Shown here: in pieces, positions 42,371 through 53,270 of the stretch
Layout of the letters: every line of letters begins with the position of its first letter
Numbering within the stretch: the stretch's first letter is position 1
Assembly (NCBI GenBank): GCA_024760905.1
Contig: CM045735.1
Coordinates: 28,795,749-28,859,748 of the forward strand
Source: Plotosus lineatus
Taxonomy: Eukaryota; Chordata; Actinopteri; Siluriformes; Plotosidae
Reading direction: 5' to 3'
Length of the DNA stretch: 64,000 bases
Position numbers and translations under genes: made by a program
The notes under the pieces: model-generated
Databases searched by the model: none
What the model was told of the DNA's origin: nothing
Seen by the model: the letters and a program-made list of their open reading frames with translations, nothing else

Positions 42371-42371
<1 letters not shown>
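42327..42371 (+). CDS. col27a1: col27a1 triple-helix exon, 45 bp
   Basis: The exon is bounded by TTTTTTACAG and GTAAGT and encodes GQKGHPGPPGLPGEA, five perfect triplets, phase 0/0. The donor GTAAGT runs directly into a (CT)n tract of about 80 bp and then (CA)n. The preceding intron is about 17.3 kb and holds most of the transposons in the window. Confidence 0.93.
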
Positions 42372-42373
<2 letters not shown>

Positions 42374-42438
<65 letters not shown>

Positions 42439-42449
42439 TCTCTCTCTCA

Positions 42450-42513
<64 letters not shown>
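42374..42513 (+). repeat. (CT)n(CA)n microsatellite fused to a splice donor
   Basis: CT repeats (about 85 bp with two CACT interruptions) followed by CA repeats (about 55 bp). The CT run begins inside the donor sequence GTAAGTCTCTCT of the collagen exon ending at 42371. Confidence 0.97.
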
Positions 42514-42515
<2 letters not shown>

Positions 42516-42529
42516 TATTGCTATTAGGG

Positions 42530-42715
42530 TCAACTAGTTGCTCTAAATTGCCCATAGGTGAGAATATGAGCGTGAATGGTAGTTTGTGTCTATGTTAGCC
42601 CTGCAATAGACTGGAGACTTCTTCAGGATGTACCCTACCTCTCCCTCAAAATCAGCTGGGACCTGCTCCAGCTTCCACTGCAGCATTGACAGAGAAGCAG
42701 TTTAGGTAATGGTTG
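42530..42715 (+). mobile_element. SINE fragment between two collagen exons
   Basis: CTAGTTGCTCTAAATTGCCC, AGGTGAGAATATGAGCGTG and CCCTGCAATAGACTGGAGAC followed by TCAGCTGGGACCTGCTCCAGC are the middle and tail of a common fish tRNA-derived SINE. It lies in the 423-bp intron between exons 42327 and 42795. The head is missing. Confidence 0.7.
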
Positions 42716-42734
42716 TAAGGAAAGGTTTTAAACT

Positions 42735-42738
<4 letters not shown>

Positions 42739-42773
<35 letters not shown>

Positions 42774-42790
42774 CTCTCTCTCTCTTTTTC
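42739..42790 (+). repeat. (CT)n microsatellite serving as polypyrimidine tract
   Basis: A CT run with single G and TTTT interruptions ends at CTCAG, the acceptor of the exon at 42795. The 3' splice signal of this exon is therefore built from microsatellite sequence. Confidence 0.95.
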
Positions 42791-42794
42791 TCAG

Positions 42795-42848
42795 GGGGAG
42801 CCAGGGCCTAATGGAAGTGCTGGTGCCAAAGGTTATCCTGGCAGGCAG
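42795..42848 (+). CDS. col27a1: col27a1 triple-helix exon, 54 bp
   Basis: The exon is bounded by TTTTTCTCAG and GTGCAG and encodes GEPGPNGSAGAKGYPGRQ, six perfect triplets, phase 0/0. The segment GAKGYPGRQ is one of the most telling matches to collagen XXVII. Its polypyrimidine tract is a (CT)n microsatellite at 42739-42790. The donor GTGCAG is weaker than those of the other exons. Confidence 0.93.
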
Positions 42849-43164
42849 GTGCAGTAGATCTTCTGCAAGTGTGTTTGTGTGTGTGTGTGTCTGTCTGTGT
42901 GTGTCTGTATCTGTTTATTCATTTATTTTTTTTGACTGTGTGGATGCCTAAGAGTTAAAAAAAAAGGTTTGTTGGTATCACATGAGCAAAAGTACACCCA
43001 TTTACCAAATTTTTATCGTTGCCTTAACTTTTATGGAACTTTTAATCATTTCTTTCCTAAAAGGAAAAAATACCAGTAGAAATATTACAAACTGTTTCGT
43101 ATAATAACAACAATGTGACCTATTTAACCTCTTTTTACTTTAACCTTTTAACTGGTTAAAAGCC
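42849..43164 (+). other. Start of the 19-kb collagen intron
   Basis: It begins with the donor GTGCAG and includes a short GTGTGT/CTGTCTGT-rich stretch (42870-42910). Nothing else was recognised. Confidence 0.5.
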
Positions 43165-43424
43165 CCCAGTGGCGCTAACTGGGTTATCAAAGGCCGGCCA
43201 TGTCTCTCACTGTCTATGGTGAGAGGCATGTAAAAGAACCATTGCTGATTTTCGACAAGAGTAGGCTGCAAAGCCGTCAGTGTGTTTCTGCCCTGCGATG
43301 GCCTGGCAAGCTGTCCAGGGTGTACTCTGCCCTCGCCCGAAGTTGGCTGGGATGGGCACCAGCCTCCCCGCGACCCAAATTAGGATTAAGCGGGTACAGA
43401 AAATGAACTGAACTGAACTGAACA
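43165..43424 (+). mobile_element. SINE, second group, sense orientation
   Basis: It reads AACTGGGTTATCAAAGGCC, TGTCTATGGTGAGAGGCATG, GACAAGAGTAGGCTGCAAAGCC, AGCTGTCCAGGGTGTACTC and ATTAGGATTAAGCGGGTAC and ends in TGAAC repeats. This is the reverse orientation of the copies at 31.5 kb and 62.7 kb. The tRNA-like head is missing. Confidence 0.78.
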
Positions 43425-43512
43425 ATATGGTTATAACAATTGTGCATAAAAACTGAATGCAATGATGTGGAAGTGCCAAATTTCAATATTTTATTCCGAA
43501 TAGAACATAGAT

Positions 43513-45495
43513 CTTCTTTTCCTTTTGGCTGTTCCCTTCAGTGGTCGCCACAGCCAATCCTCAAAGCAAACACTGCATCTGTGGTGCTCTTTCTTGGAAT
43601 GAAACCAAACTGTTGTTCACAAATGCTGACCTCTGCCCTTGGTCTAGCTTCCACTATTCTTTCCCATAACTTCATCGTATGGCTCATCAACTTTATCCCC
43701 TGTAGTTGCCACAACTCTGCACGTCTCGCTTGTTCTTAAAAATGGTCACCAGCACACTTCTCCTCCATTCCTCCGGCATCCTCTCACTCCCGAAGACTTT
43801 GTTGATGTTCTTGTCAGAAAATCTACTGATATCTCTCCTAGACACTTCTATACCTTCACAGGTATGTCATCAGGACCAACTGCCTTTTCATTCTTCATTC
43901 TCTTCATTGCCCTCCTCACTTCACCCTGACTAAATCTTTGCTACTTCTTGGTCCACAATGGTCACCTCTTCTACTCTTTTTTCTCTCTCATTTTCCTCAT
44001 TCATCAGCTATTCAAAGTACTCTTTCCATCTTCCCAGCACACCTCTGTCATCAGTCAATACATTTCCCACTCTATCCTTAATCACTCTAACTTGCTGCAC
44101 ATCCTTCCCATCTCTATTTCTTTGTTGTTTCAATCTGTATAAATCTTTTTCACCCTCCTTACTGTCCAACCTATCATACAAGTCATCATATGCCCTTTTT
44201 TTTCTCCTTTGACACCGCTACCTTTGCCTTACGCCATGTCTCCATGCACTGCCTCATTCCACCACCAAATCTCCTTATCTACTCTCCTTCCAGAGGACAC
44301 ACCAAGTACTCTCCTACCTGTCTCCCTGATCACATTAGCTGTAGTTGTCCAGTCTCCTGGAAGCGCTTCCTGACCACCCAAAGCCTGTTTCAACTCCTTG
44401 AAGACAACACGACAGTCTTCCTTTTTCAGCTTCCACCACTTTGTCTTCTGCTCTGCCTTTGCCTTCTTCACCTTCCTCATCATCAGTGTCATCCTGCACA
44501 CCACCACCCTATGCTGTTTGGTAACACTCTCACCCACTACTACTTTGCAGTCACTGACTTCCTTCAAATTACATTGCCTACACAAGATGTAGTCCACTTG
44601 TGTGCTCCTACCGCCGCTTTGATAAGTCAACCTATGCTCCTGTCTCTTCTGGAAGAAAGTATTCACCACAGCCGTTTCGATCTTTTTTGCAAAATCTATC
44701 ATCTATCCTTCTGTGTTCCTGTCCTGGATACCAAACCTGCCCATCACTTCCTCGTCCCCTCAGTTGCCTGCACCAACATGTCCATTGAAGTCTGCACCAA
44801 TGACCACTCTTTCATCTCTGGGGGTACTCTGCATCATTTCATCTAACTCACTTTCCTTCTCTTCTAGCTCACATCGTGCCTGTGGGGCATAAGCACTAAC
44901 AACATTGAACATCACGCCTTCAATTTCTAACTTGAGACTCATCACTGTCTGACACTCTTTTCACTTCTAGAACGTTCCCGAGAAACCGCTCCTTCAAGAT
45001 GACTCTTACACCATTCTTCTTTACATCCACACCATGATAAAACAGCTTAAACCCTGCTCTTAAATTTCTAGCCTTGCTACCTTTCCACCTGGTCTCCTGA
45101 ACACATAGTATGTCCACCTTCCTCCTCTGAATCATGTCAGCCAGCTCTCTAGCTTTTCTTGTCATAGTTTCAACATTCAAAGTCCCTACTCTCAGTCCCA
45201 GACTCATGCCTTTCCTCTTCTCTCTCTGCCTACGGACACGCCTCCCACCTCTCGTTTTTTGACGAACAGAAGCCCAGTTTTCACCAGCACCCGGTTGGTT
45301 AGCAGCACCGATGGCGGTCGTTGTTAACCCGGGCCTCGACCGATCTGGTATGAAATTCGTTTTTATGATTCGCATTACTAATTTTTGCACGTTTTACATC
45401 GGATGCCCTTCCTGACACAATCCTATGCATTTATCCAGGCTTGGGACCGGCGCGAGGAAGAACACTGGCTTGTGCCCCCCTCACGGCTGCCCTGA
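43513..45495 (-). mobile_element. RTE-type LINE, antisense, with a large internal deletion (copy E)
   Basis: On the minus strand it begins near GGTGCTGGTGAAAACTGG, with the 5' part, the endonuclease (VETMTRKARELADMIQRR, LCVQETRW, VVIGADFNGHVGAGN, STQVDYILCRQ) and the first part of the RT (around QQFGFIPRKSTTDA). It then jumps directly to the family 3' end (the plus strand GGCTGTTCCCTTCAGTGG followed by CGCCACAGCC lies beside CCTCAAAGCAAACACTGC). Roughly 1 kb of RT palm and C-terminal domain is missing. The flanks AACATAGAT on both sides look like the target duplication. Confidence 0.8.
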
Positions 45496-45669
45496 ATATA
45501 ACATAGATGACAGGGTCAAAAGTTTAAACTGAGAAAATGAATCATTTTAATGTTGATTTTAAATTTCATGGTGTCAACAAATCTCAAAAATGTTGGGACA
45601 GGTAGCAATAAGAGGCTGGAAAAGTCAATTGCACTTATAATGAACAGCTGGAAGACCAGTTACCACTAA

Positions 45670-46702
45670 TGAGGTCCATTGGCAACATATGGAGAGTGAA
45701 GCAATATCAGAAAGGGGTTTCCCAGTGTAAAATTGCAATGAATTTGAAGTTAGCATCATATACAGTGCATAACATCATCCAAAGATTCAGAGAATCTGGA
45801 TCAATCTCTGTGTGTATGGGTCAAGGCCAAAAAACCACACTGATGCCTGTGATCTGTGGACCCTTAAACAGCACTGCACCATAAACAGGAATGCTACTGT
45901 AAGGGAAATCACGGAATGGGCTCAGCAATACTTCCAGAAACCATTGTCGGTGAACAAAATCCACTGTGCCATCCGCCATTGCCAGCTGAAACTCTACAGT
46001 ACAAAGAAGAAACCATTTTTAAACAGGACCCAGAAGCGCAGGTGTTTTTCTCTGGGCCAGGGGTAATTTAAAATGGAGTGTGGCAAAGTGGAAAACTGTT
46101 CTGTGGTCAGACGAATCATGATTCAAATTTCTTTATGGAAAACTGCGACGCCATGTCATCCGAACTAAAGAGGACAAGGACAACCCAAGTTGTTATCAGC
46201 GCTCAGTTCAGAAGCCTGCATCTGTAATGGTGTATGGGGTTCCATGAGTGTGTGTGGCACAGACAGCTTGCACATCTAGAAAGGCACCATCAATGCAGAA
46301 AGGTATATTCAGGTTATAGAACAACATATGCTCCCATCCAGACGTCGTCTCTTTCAGAGAAAACCTTGCACTTTTCAACATGATGATGCCAGACTACATG
46401 TCGCATTAATTACAACATCATTGGGTGCATAGGAAAAGGATCTGGTATTGAAATGGCCAGCCTGTAGTCCAGATCTTTCACCTATAGAGAACATTTGGTG
46501 CATCATAAAGAGGAAGGTGCAACAAAGAAGGCCCAAGACAGTTGAACGGTTCGAGGCCTGTATTAGACAAGAATGGGACAGTATTCCTATTTTTAAACTT
46601 GAGAAACTAGTCTCAGCAGTCCTCAGATGTTTGCAAACTGTTGTAAGAAGAAGAGGGGATGCCTCACAGAAGGTGAAAATGGCCTGGTCCCAACTTTTTT
46701 GA
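45670..46702 (+). pseudogene. Tc1-type transposase of the second family, broken
   Basis: The N-terminal helix-turn-helix part reads QYQKGVSQCKIAMNLKL and HNIIQRFRESGSISV. A middle follows with NRNATVREITEWAQQYFQK. The catalytic-Glu region reads MKWPACSPDLSPIENIW at 46448, with a C-terminus RRRGDAS. The intervening catalytic Asp regions are broken by frameshifts (about 46060-46440). The protein is not intact. Confidence 0.8.
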
Positions 46703-46804
46703 GATTTGTTGACACCATAAAATTTAAAATCAACATATTTTCATAATAAAATTGGTTTTAGAATTGCACTTTTATAAATGAGCAATTTTTCCAAAATAAG
46801 TATA

Positions 46805-47725
46805 CAGTCTGCCCCCAACTTACGAAGACCCCTGTGTACGAAATCCCCGGTTCCCGAAAAACATTTTCCTGAGTTTCCGTCCCCTAGATACGAAACAACC
46901 CGCTCTTACGAAAAGAAATTCAAAATTCAAACTCGGCAATCAAAATTTCACACGACACGCAAGTTGCTCTCTCATTGGCTGTCTCTTAACATCCCGCCCC
47001 GCTGGTCTCCCAAATAGCGACAGAAGGAAGCTTCACTCTTTAGTCTTTAGTTTAGTTTTTTGAGTTGTTTTAATTCAGTAAATGTTTAATAAATGTGGGC
47101 GCATTTGAGCTTATCTGGAATTCTAGTCCCTCAAGGAATCAAATTAAAGTTGAGCTTGTCAAGCAGGGAATGCGCTTTGAATTCACGTCTTGTGGGCGTG
47201 GCACGCAGCGCGTGCGAGCGAGACAGAGAGAGGGGGGGGAATGACACTTTAGTTTTTAGTTTAGTTTTTTAAGTTGTTTTAATTCAGTAAATGGTCAAGC
47301 AGGGAATGCGCTTTGAAATCACGTCTTGTGGGCATGGCCCGCAACGCATCGCGCAAGAGAGGGAGACAGAGAGAGAGAGAGCGAGAGCAAGAAGGAATAA
47401 CGCTTTAGTTTTTAGTTTAGTTTTTGAAGTTGTTTTAATTCAGTAAATGGTCAAGCAGGGAATGTGCTTTGAATTCACGTCTTGTGGGCGTGGCCCGCTG
47501 CGCGCGCATGAGAGAGAGAGAGAGAGAGAGAAGGAATAACGCTTTTGTTTTTAGTTTTTTAAGTTGTTCAATTCAGTAAATGTTTAATAAATGTGGGCGC
47601 ATTTGAGCTTATCTGGAATTCTAGTCCCTCAAGGAATCAAATTAAAGTTGAGTTTGTCAAGCAGGGAATGCGCTTTGAATTCCATGTCTTGTGGGCGTGG
47701 CCCACAGTGCGTGCGAGAGAGGAAT

Positions 47726-47808
<83 letters not shown>

Positions 47809-48105
47809 ATAAAAATGTTTAATAATGGTTTAATTAATAAATATGTTAATAAAATGGTTTAATATGTTAATAAAATGTTTAAATGGTTTAATAAATAATT
47901 TTCTTTTACTTTTAACACATATTTCATACAAAATTTGAGTACTTTTATCATTTTTAAAGGTTTTATGGGGTTTATCCAGTCCAAAGACTGGACCCTTGGA
48001 ACAAATTAGGCGTTTAACATATAAGATGCGACCCCTACTTACGAAATCCCAGCAATACGAAAAGGGCTTTGGAATGGATTAATTTCGTAAGTCGGGGGGC
48101 GACTG
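46805..48105. mobile_element. TA-flanked DNA element, family M3 (copy b), with four tandem units
   Basis: The termini CAGTCTGCCCCCAACTTACG and the inverse CGTAAGTCGGGGGGCGACTG lie between TA dinucleotides. Arms match copy a: GAGTTTCCGTCCCC, TCTCTCATTGGCTGTCTC, CTCCCAAATAGCGACAG. The middle has about four tandem units (starting near 47037, 47250, 47401 and 47541); the second and third are shorter because they lack the AATAAATGTGGGCGCATTTG block. Each unit ends in a (GA)n run, and the last continues into (GT)n (47759-47806). Confidence 0.85.
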
Positions 48106-48133
48106 TATATATGTATGTTTATATATATATTGT

Positions 48134-48267
48134 CTGTCTGTCTGTCTTCCTTTCGGCTTTTTCCCTTTTACTCGGGTGTCGCCACAGCGAATCATCTGAT
48201 TCGCACGTTTGATTTGGCAGAGGTTTTTACGTCGGATGCCCTTCCTGTCACAACCCTTTTTAGCAAG
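48134..48267 (-). mobile_element. Short RTE-derived fragment joining the 3' and 5' ends
   Basis: The plus strand reads CCTTTCGGCTTTTTCCC and TCGCCACAGCGAATCATCTG (antisense of the RTE 3' end). It is joined directly to GGATGCCCTTCCTGTCACAACC, the antisense of the RTE 5' region as seen at 660-700 and 53340-53370. The whole coding body is absent. This could be a deleted copy or a short parasitic element using the RTE machinery. Confidence 0.7.
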
Positions 48268-48488
48268 GGACAGAAACACACTGACGACTTTGCAGCCTAC
48301 TCTTTACGAAAGTCAGCAATGGTTCTTTTACATGCCTCTCACCATAGACAGTGAGAGACATGGCTCGCCTTTGATAACCCAGTTAGCTGCACTGAGGGGA
48401 CAGTGATAACCTTGTGGAGAGTGGGACTTGAACCCCCAACCTTTGGATCAGCGATCCAGTGCCCTATACCACTAGACCACCACTGCCC
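48268..48488 (-). mobile_element. SINE, second group, with clear tRNA-like head
   Basis: On the minus strand it starts GGGGCAGTGGTGGTCTAGTGG, continues with GGGGGTTCAAGTCCC (A-box and B-box positions of a tRNA gene) and then has the body ending in TTTCGTAAAGAGTAGGCTGC. The shared 3' tail is replaced by the RTE-derived fragment to the left. It is a tRNA-derived promoter and not a functional tRNA gene. Confidence 0.8.
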
Positions 48489-48490
48489 CG

Positions 48491-48496
<6 letters not shown>

Positions 48497-48541
<45 letters not shown>
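48497..48541. repeat. (TA)n microsatellite
   Basis: A TA run of about 44 bp between the SINE head and a family M1 element. Confidence 0.97.
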
Positions 48542-48543
<2 letters not shown>

Positions 48544-49243
48544 CAGACGCTCCTTGACTTACCATTTTAATTGGCTCCGGACGGCCGAACGTAAGTTGAA
48601 AGTGAACGTAAGTTGTTACAGTGACGTATGACGTATGACGTTTGATGCTCATACAGATACAGATTTATTAATCTCACAATGGATAAATTCACTAATACAT
48701 CTAATGTATGTAATACATTACTAATACTAATACATGTATCACTAATACATCCATGTACTATACATCCATAAATACCATTACCGTATCTCATAAAACACCC
48801 CTAAATCAATTATTATAAACATAACATTGTAAAATAATATATCAAATAATATAAACATTAATTTTAAATAAGTCACTTATTTATACAGAGTCACTTTACA
48901 TGAAGCTTGTAACAGCCAATCAACGCTTACAATATGTGAGGCGCTCAAAACCAAAAGTAGTGTACTTGCTGTGGGTTATATGGACTTCCGGTCTTTCAAG
49001 TGCGCAAGGGTACCATTGAACTTGTTTTGAACACAGCGTGCACTGATGTGAATCACAAGCAGAGCGGAGAGTTCTTTCTTTTGTGGATTCGGGTTTTCAT
49101 TCATTTTACAACTCTCTTTGCTTAACTGAGTATGCATGGTATATTGCGCCGATCCGAGCAGATAGTTAATTCATCTTTGTGTATGAGACTCACACCCATG
49201 CTAGTAGGCTTACGCTTCTGACCAATCATATTTGCTTTGGGTT
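48544..49243 (+). mobile_element. Family M1 element (copy c), right end lost
   Basis: It begins CAGACGCTCCTTGACTTACC, shares GGCTCCGGACGGCCGAACG, AATCAATTATTATAAACATAAC, CCAATCAACGCTTACAATATG and CGCCGATCCGAGCAG with copy a, and stops after ACCAATCATATTTGCTTTGGG. A scrap of the CR1/L2-type tail (GATTTATTAATCTCACAATGG at about 48662) lies inside, at a place different from that in copy a. Confidence 0.75.
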
Positions 49244-49246
49244 AAC

Positions 49247-49395
49247 AGGGATGGAAATTTTCTGCCAATTCAGCCGGTTTGTATGTGAAATGGGTCATTT
49301 TTGCAATCGATGCAAATCCGGTGTAGAAATCTGGTTGGGGGGGGGGGGGGGGTTTGGGCCGTCATTACTGGTCATTTGGTCATATTATATCCAAA
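49247..49395 (+). mobile_element. Fragment resembling the left end of the 59.9-kb element
   Basis: CAGGGATGGAAATTTTCTGCC resembles the CAGGGATGAGAGTTTTCCGC terminus at 59937. A poly-G run (49337-49351) follows. Only a weak match can be claimed. Confidence 0.4.
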
Positions 49396-52300
49396 TCCTC
49401 TTTTGATGACTGTATCTGGCTCTCAGATAAATCAGGTGGCTTCTTAACAGAATAACAAATACATACTTTCACTGTCATTTAAATAAAAATACCAAAAAAG
49501 CCATCAAATAAAATAAAAAACAATGAATAAATCTCCCGCATTTAAATCTATTCATCTATTTTCAATGCCAAGTCAATGCGGAGAGCCAATCCTTTATGTA
49601 TATATTGAACTATATAGTATATTTAAATAACCATCTGATGTAGTGAATAATATGTGCTAGCAGCAGTATTGTAAATAAATTTCTTTTAATCTTTACAGAT
49701 TCTTAAATATAAACATTTGCAAAGACTTAATTTCACTTTCAAGACTATATTCATTACAGAAAAATAATTGAATGGAATTGCTTATAACTAAATGTATACT
49801 GTAGCAAATATAACATCATACTGAAAAATTAAAAGCATCATTCAAGGTCAGTAGTGCCTCTGCAAACATGGCAACCTTCAAGATATTCGAATTACAATTT
49901 AAAAATTTTTGTTTGTGCTACTAAAGAGACCCAAGACACTTCTAATCAATTTTTAATACACAGGCAAGTTATTTTAGAGGGCAGCTCATTCATCAAATGG
50001 CCAGAAAACAGTCTGTTATCAATCCTATGGTGAGAAAACTGAGCCACTTGTAGGTTTTAAACATAACAGGAAGCAATAATCTGTTAATATTTGCATCTGG
50101 TAATGATACCACCCATCTTACACAGTTTTGTGATACCTGTGTACTGGAATTTTATAGATGATCAGTGACAACATTGGTGGATTAGTAAGATGATAATGAA
50201 TTAATAATTCATTTCAAATATAATTTTTCTTCATGTTTCAGTTAATAGCAGTTTCCATGTGTTAGGACCTTGATAAGCACATCAGGATATTTTAGCTGTG
50301 TCTTATACAGGACCTATGTTGTCTATGGTGACCAGTGCAGGTCATGCTAAAGCAGACATTGCCCACTAATGATTTCTAATGGAGCTTCTGGGGGAGTCAT
50401 CTGGAGGTTAACTATAACTTTTGTGCAGCCAGTTGTTTTGTGGATAGTTTTCCTTGCATGACTGAGCTTACCCATATGTAACAAGGGTGTCTGAAATTTA
50501 TTTGTACTGCTTGCAAATTATTTTCATTTGCTTTAAGTAGATCTTGAAGGTTTCTACAATTTTTGCAAAAAGACTTTCTAAATTGCATGAAAGCTGCTCT
50601 AATTTTATGTATGTTAAGTTAATCAAGCATTTTTCGTGATTTTTTCTGAATTTTCCGAATTATTTTGATACAGAATTTGATGTACGATTGAGACATGTTT
50701 TTGTCCAGCCTAGAATATATATGTTCATCTTATATTAGCTGTAAAACATACTTAAATTTACGATTTCCTTCACAAAACAATCTATATACTTGTAAGATTA
50801 ATGGAAGACATTGTTGATGAAAATCAGTTAATCAGAAGTGAAGTTATCAGTTGTTGTTAGTATCAGGCACACATGCATCAAAACCTTTGTTGATATTTGT
50901 ACATTGGTGCACAAACCTATTTGTTTTACAAGATTGCTGAAGAGATTCAAATTACATACTTGGCATTGTTCGTGCAAGTGTACATCCTTGATTGAAAATA
51001 CTGGTTTAGATCACCATCAACAATTAGTCTTGCTTGCACATCTGTGTATAACTTTTTAATATTTTTTTCATGAATTCTACTGAACAGCTTAGTTTGTACA
51101 AAGAATGGCGGAAATTTGAATTCTGCCACCCTGGTCATCAAACCAATCATTCTAAGTAAAATTAAACTTTGAAGCTATACCTACATAAACAACATTGCAT
51201 GGCACATGATTGCACCCCTTGGCAAGACGTCCTTGAGTTGCTTTTATATGGGCACTTGTGTCTAGAAGATATTTATGCTGTTATAGTTCTCTATCTCAAT
51301 CTCCATTTGTGCAATAACATAACTATTGAGGAAATTAAATGCAATGCTTCATCAATCTGCTGTGAAGTGGAGCCAGTCTATCTTGTATAATATCTTTTTA
51401 GGATGAACATAGGCATGTGGTTCAATATCAATATTTTTTAATGACTTTCCACTAATCAGAAACAAGAATATCCCTTGAATGACTAATGTTTATGCTAATA
51501 CATTTTTGGGGTGATTCTGATATGGAGCAAGATAAGTCAAATCATTACGAGCCAATTTCCCACAAAATTAAATTAAGTGGTTGAATAAACAAATGAATAA
51601 CAAAACCAAAATAAATCAATAAATAGAATAAGCTGAAGATTTGAAAATTGCAAAAAATGTAAAGACAGTTTTGATTTTTGAAAGATAAATGCTTGAATTA
51701 TTTCCCAAATGATATACCAAATCAGCCTAATTTACTCTATGCGCAGTGAAGTAAATGAGTGAAGTTGTGGGCACACACAGAAGGCCTATAAAATTTCTTA
51801 AGGATAACTGAAGCATTACAAAAATAGAATTAGTGAAACAGAGTTCAGCCGAATGTTTGAGGGAAAACAAGCTAAAAGGTTTTAACTGTGACCTAACTTG
51901 AGCTTCGATGTTAATATAGATAATAAGTGGCAAACACTGGCGAAAACAGCATTTGTTGAGCAAAAATATACAGAAATGCAATATAACAGGTGGTAAGAAT
52001 ACATTCTATTACTAAACCAGTACTATAAAAACCCAGTTCAACAGGTCTCCAAACACTGCTTCCATAGCTATGATACACATATCTCCACGAATTAAAATAT
52101 AAATACAATGCGTTTTACTGAGCAAAACCATTGATTTTTCTGTACACATCCTTCATTCTTTCCTTTACAAGAGTTCCATGACTCTTTTGTAGAGCTCAGC
52201 TATCCATTTCAGGTTTGATGGCAAATCTTTTTTATCACCTAAAAGGTTAGTGACATTTGATTTTTTAAAAACATTATCACTGAAAAATGTTCCTGATATT

Positions 52301-52640
52301 TTTACTTAATGTCATGTACATAGAACCAGACCACTTGCTCAGTGCTAGTGGCTGGGGCCACCATGGTACACATATTTGCTTTAAATATACTGCTTTTCCT
52401 CGCAGAACCAGATCATTATATAAATGCATAAAGCCAAAGGGTTCTGAGCAAAACATTTTCTGTTCATTTTGAAATCATCATGGTGGTGATAGCACAGGCT
52501 TTCTATCATTAAAATAAAATATTTATTTTAGGAGCAAAACAAAAATTGATTTATTGAATTGTAAATGTTATTTTTCATTTTCCTGCTATGAATCAAGGCT
52601 TACAGTCAGATAAGTCACTAGGTAAAGCGACACCACAATT
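49396..52640 (+). other. About 3.2 kb without recognisable repeats or exons
   Basis: This is the longest stretch of the window in which I recognise no transposon, SINE, long microsatellite or exon. Composition is AT-rich. Open frames (for example 50838-51059, 51169-51390, 51727-51981 on the minus strand) are short and lack motifs. Confidence 0.5.
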
Positions 52641-52643
52641 ACA

Positions 52644-52646
<3 letters not shown>

Positions 52647-52710
<64 letters not shown>
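52647..52710 (+). repeat. (CA)n microsatellite
   Basis: A pure CA run of about 62 bp before the third M2 element. Confidence 0.97.
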
Positions 52711-52712
<2 letters not shown>

Positions 52713-52719
52713 GTATATA

Positions 52720-53208
52720 TATCCCTCACTTTACGCGGATAATTGGGACCGAGATACCCACACAACCATCGAAATCCGCAAAGTAGGATCTCACCCCCCC
52801 AACTGACGTATATGTACATGTTTCTGTGTATATAATATCAATACATACATATTTAATGCGATAAATGCTTATAATAATAATAGTTAAATATTTTTAAAAA
52901 TAACATGTAATTAAAATATAAATACACACACATACAGATGGTATTGCATGAGAAGACGACAGACATACGCACACAGATGCAACAATGTAACTAGTTTTGA
53001 TGGGAGGTTTTGGGTTGTTTTTTGTTTTGTTTGTTTGGGTTTTTTTTTTTTTTTGGATAAATGGCCTTGTGTTCGTGGCATTTTCCTTAACCTTTTCCTC
53101 TATCCTTCTTTAATTTCCTTACTTTTTAATTCGAATATTATTTATTTATTTATTTTTTAAACCGTGATGCACTGAAGCCGCATGAATTGAAGCGCGAAGT
53201 AGCAAGGG

Positions 53209-53212
<4 letters not shown>
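52720..53212. mobile_element. Family M2 element (copy c)
   Basis: The left end TATCCCTCACTTTACGCGG and the right end GCGCGAAGTAGCAAGGGATA are inverted. The interior follows copy a: GGGACCGAGAT, CGAAATCCGCAAAGTAGGATC, GATGGGAGGTTTTGGGTTG, CGTGATGCACTGAAGCC. The outer CAGGGA part of the terminus is replaced by TATA, merging with a (TA)n run on the right. Confidence 0.75.

Positions 53213-53268
<56 letters not shown>
53208..53268. repeat. (TA)n microsatellite 5' of RTE copy B
   Basis: A TA run of about 58 bp with one AAATA interruption between M2 copy c and the RTE. Confidence 0.96.

Positions 53269-53270
<2 letters not shown>

Larger units (their letters stand above)
43425..46745 (+). mobile_element. 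Tc1-like element (second family), split by an RTE insertion
   Basis: The left part (43425-43512) with GATGTGGAAGTGCCAAATTT and TATTTTATTCCGAATAGAAC also occurs at 63.4 kb. It resumes at about 45496 (ACATAGATGACAGGGTC) and runs to about 46745. The terminal part is close to GGTCCCAACTTTTTTGAGATTTG. It encodes a decayed Tc1-type transposase. The left terminal inverted repeat is lost beside a SINE. Confidence 0.78.

Noticed and set aside
47037..47806. Spaced repeats that might suggest a CRISPR-like array
   Set aside because: Units are 140-270 bp, contain microsatellite ends and lie inside a transposon with TA duplications in a vertebrate intron. There are no short direct repeats with unique spacers.
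48430..48488. tRNA gene (A-box and B-box present)
   Set aside because: The same tRNA-like head occurs in dispersed copies followed by a SINE body, and no complete cloverleaf can be drawn. The head at 22930-22987 is rejected for the same reason.
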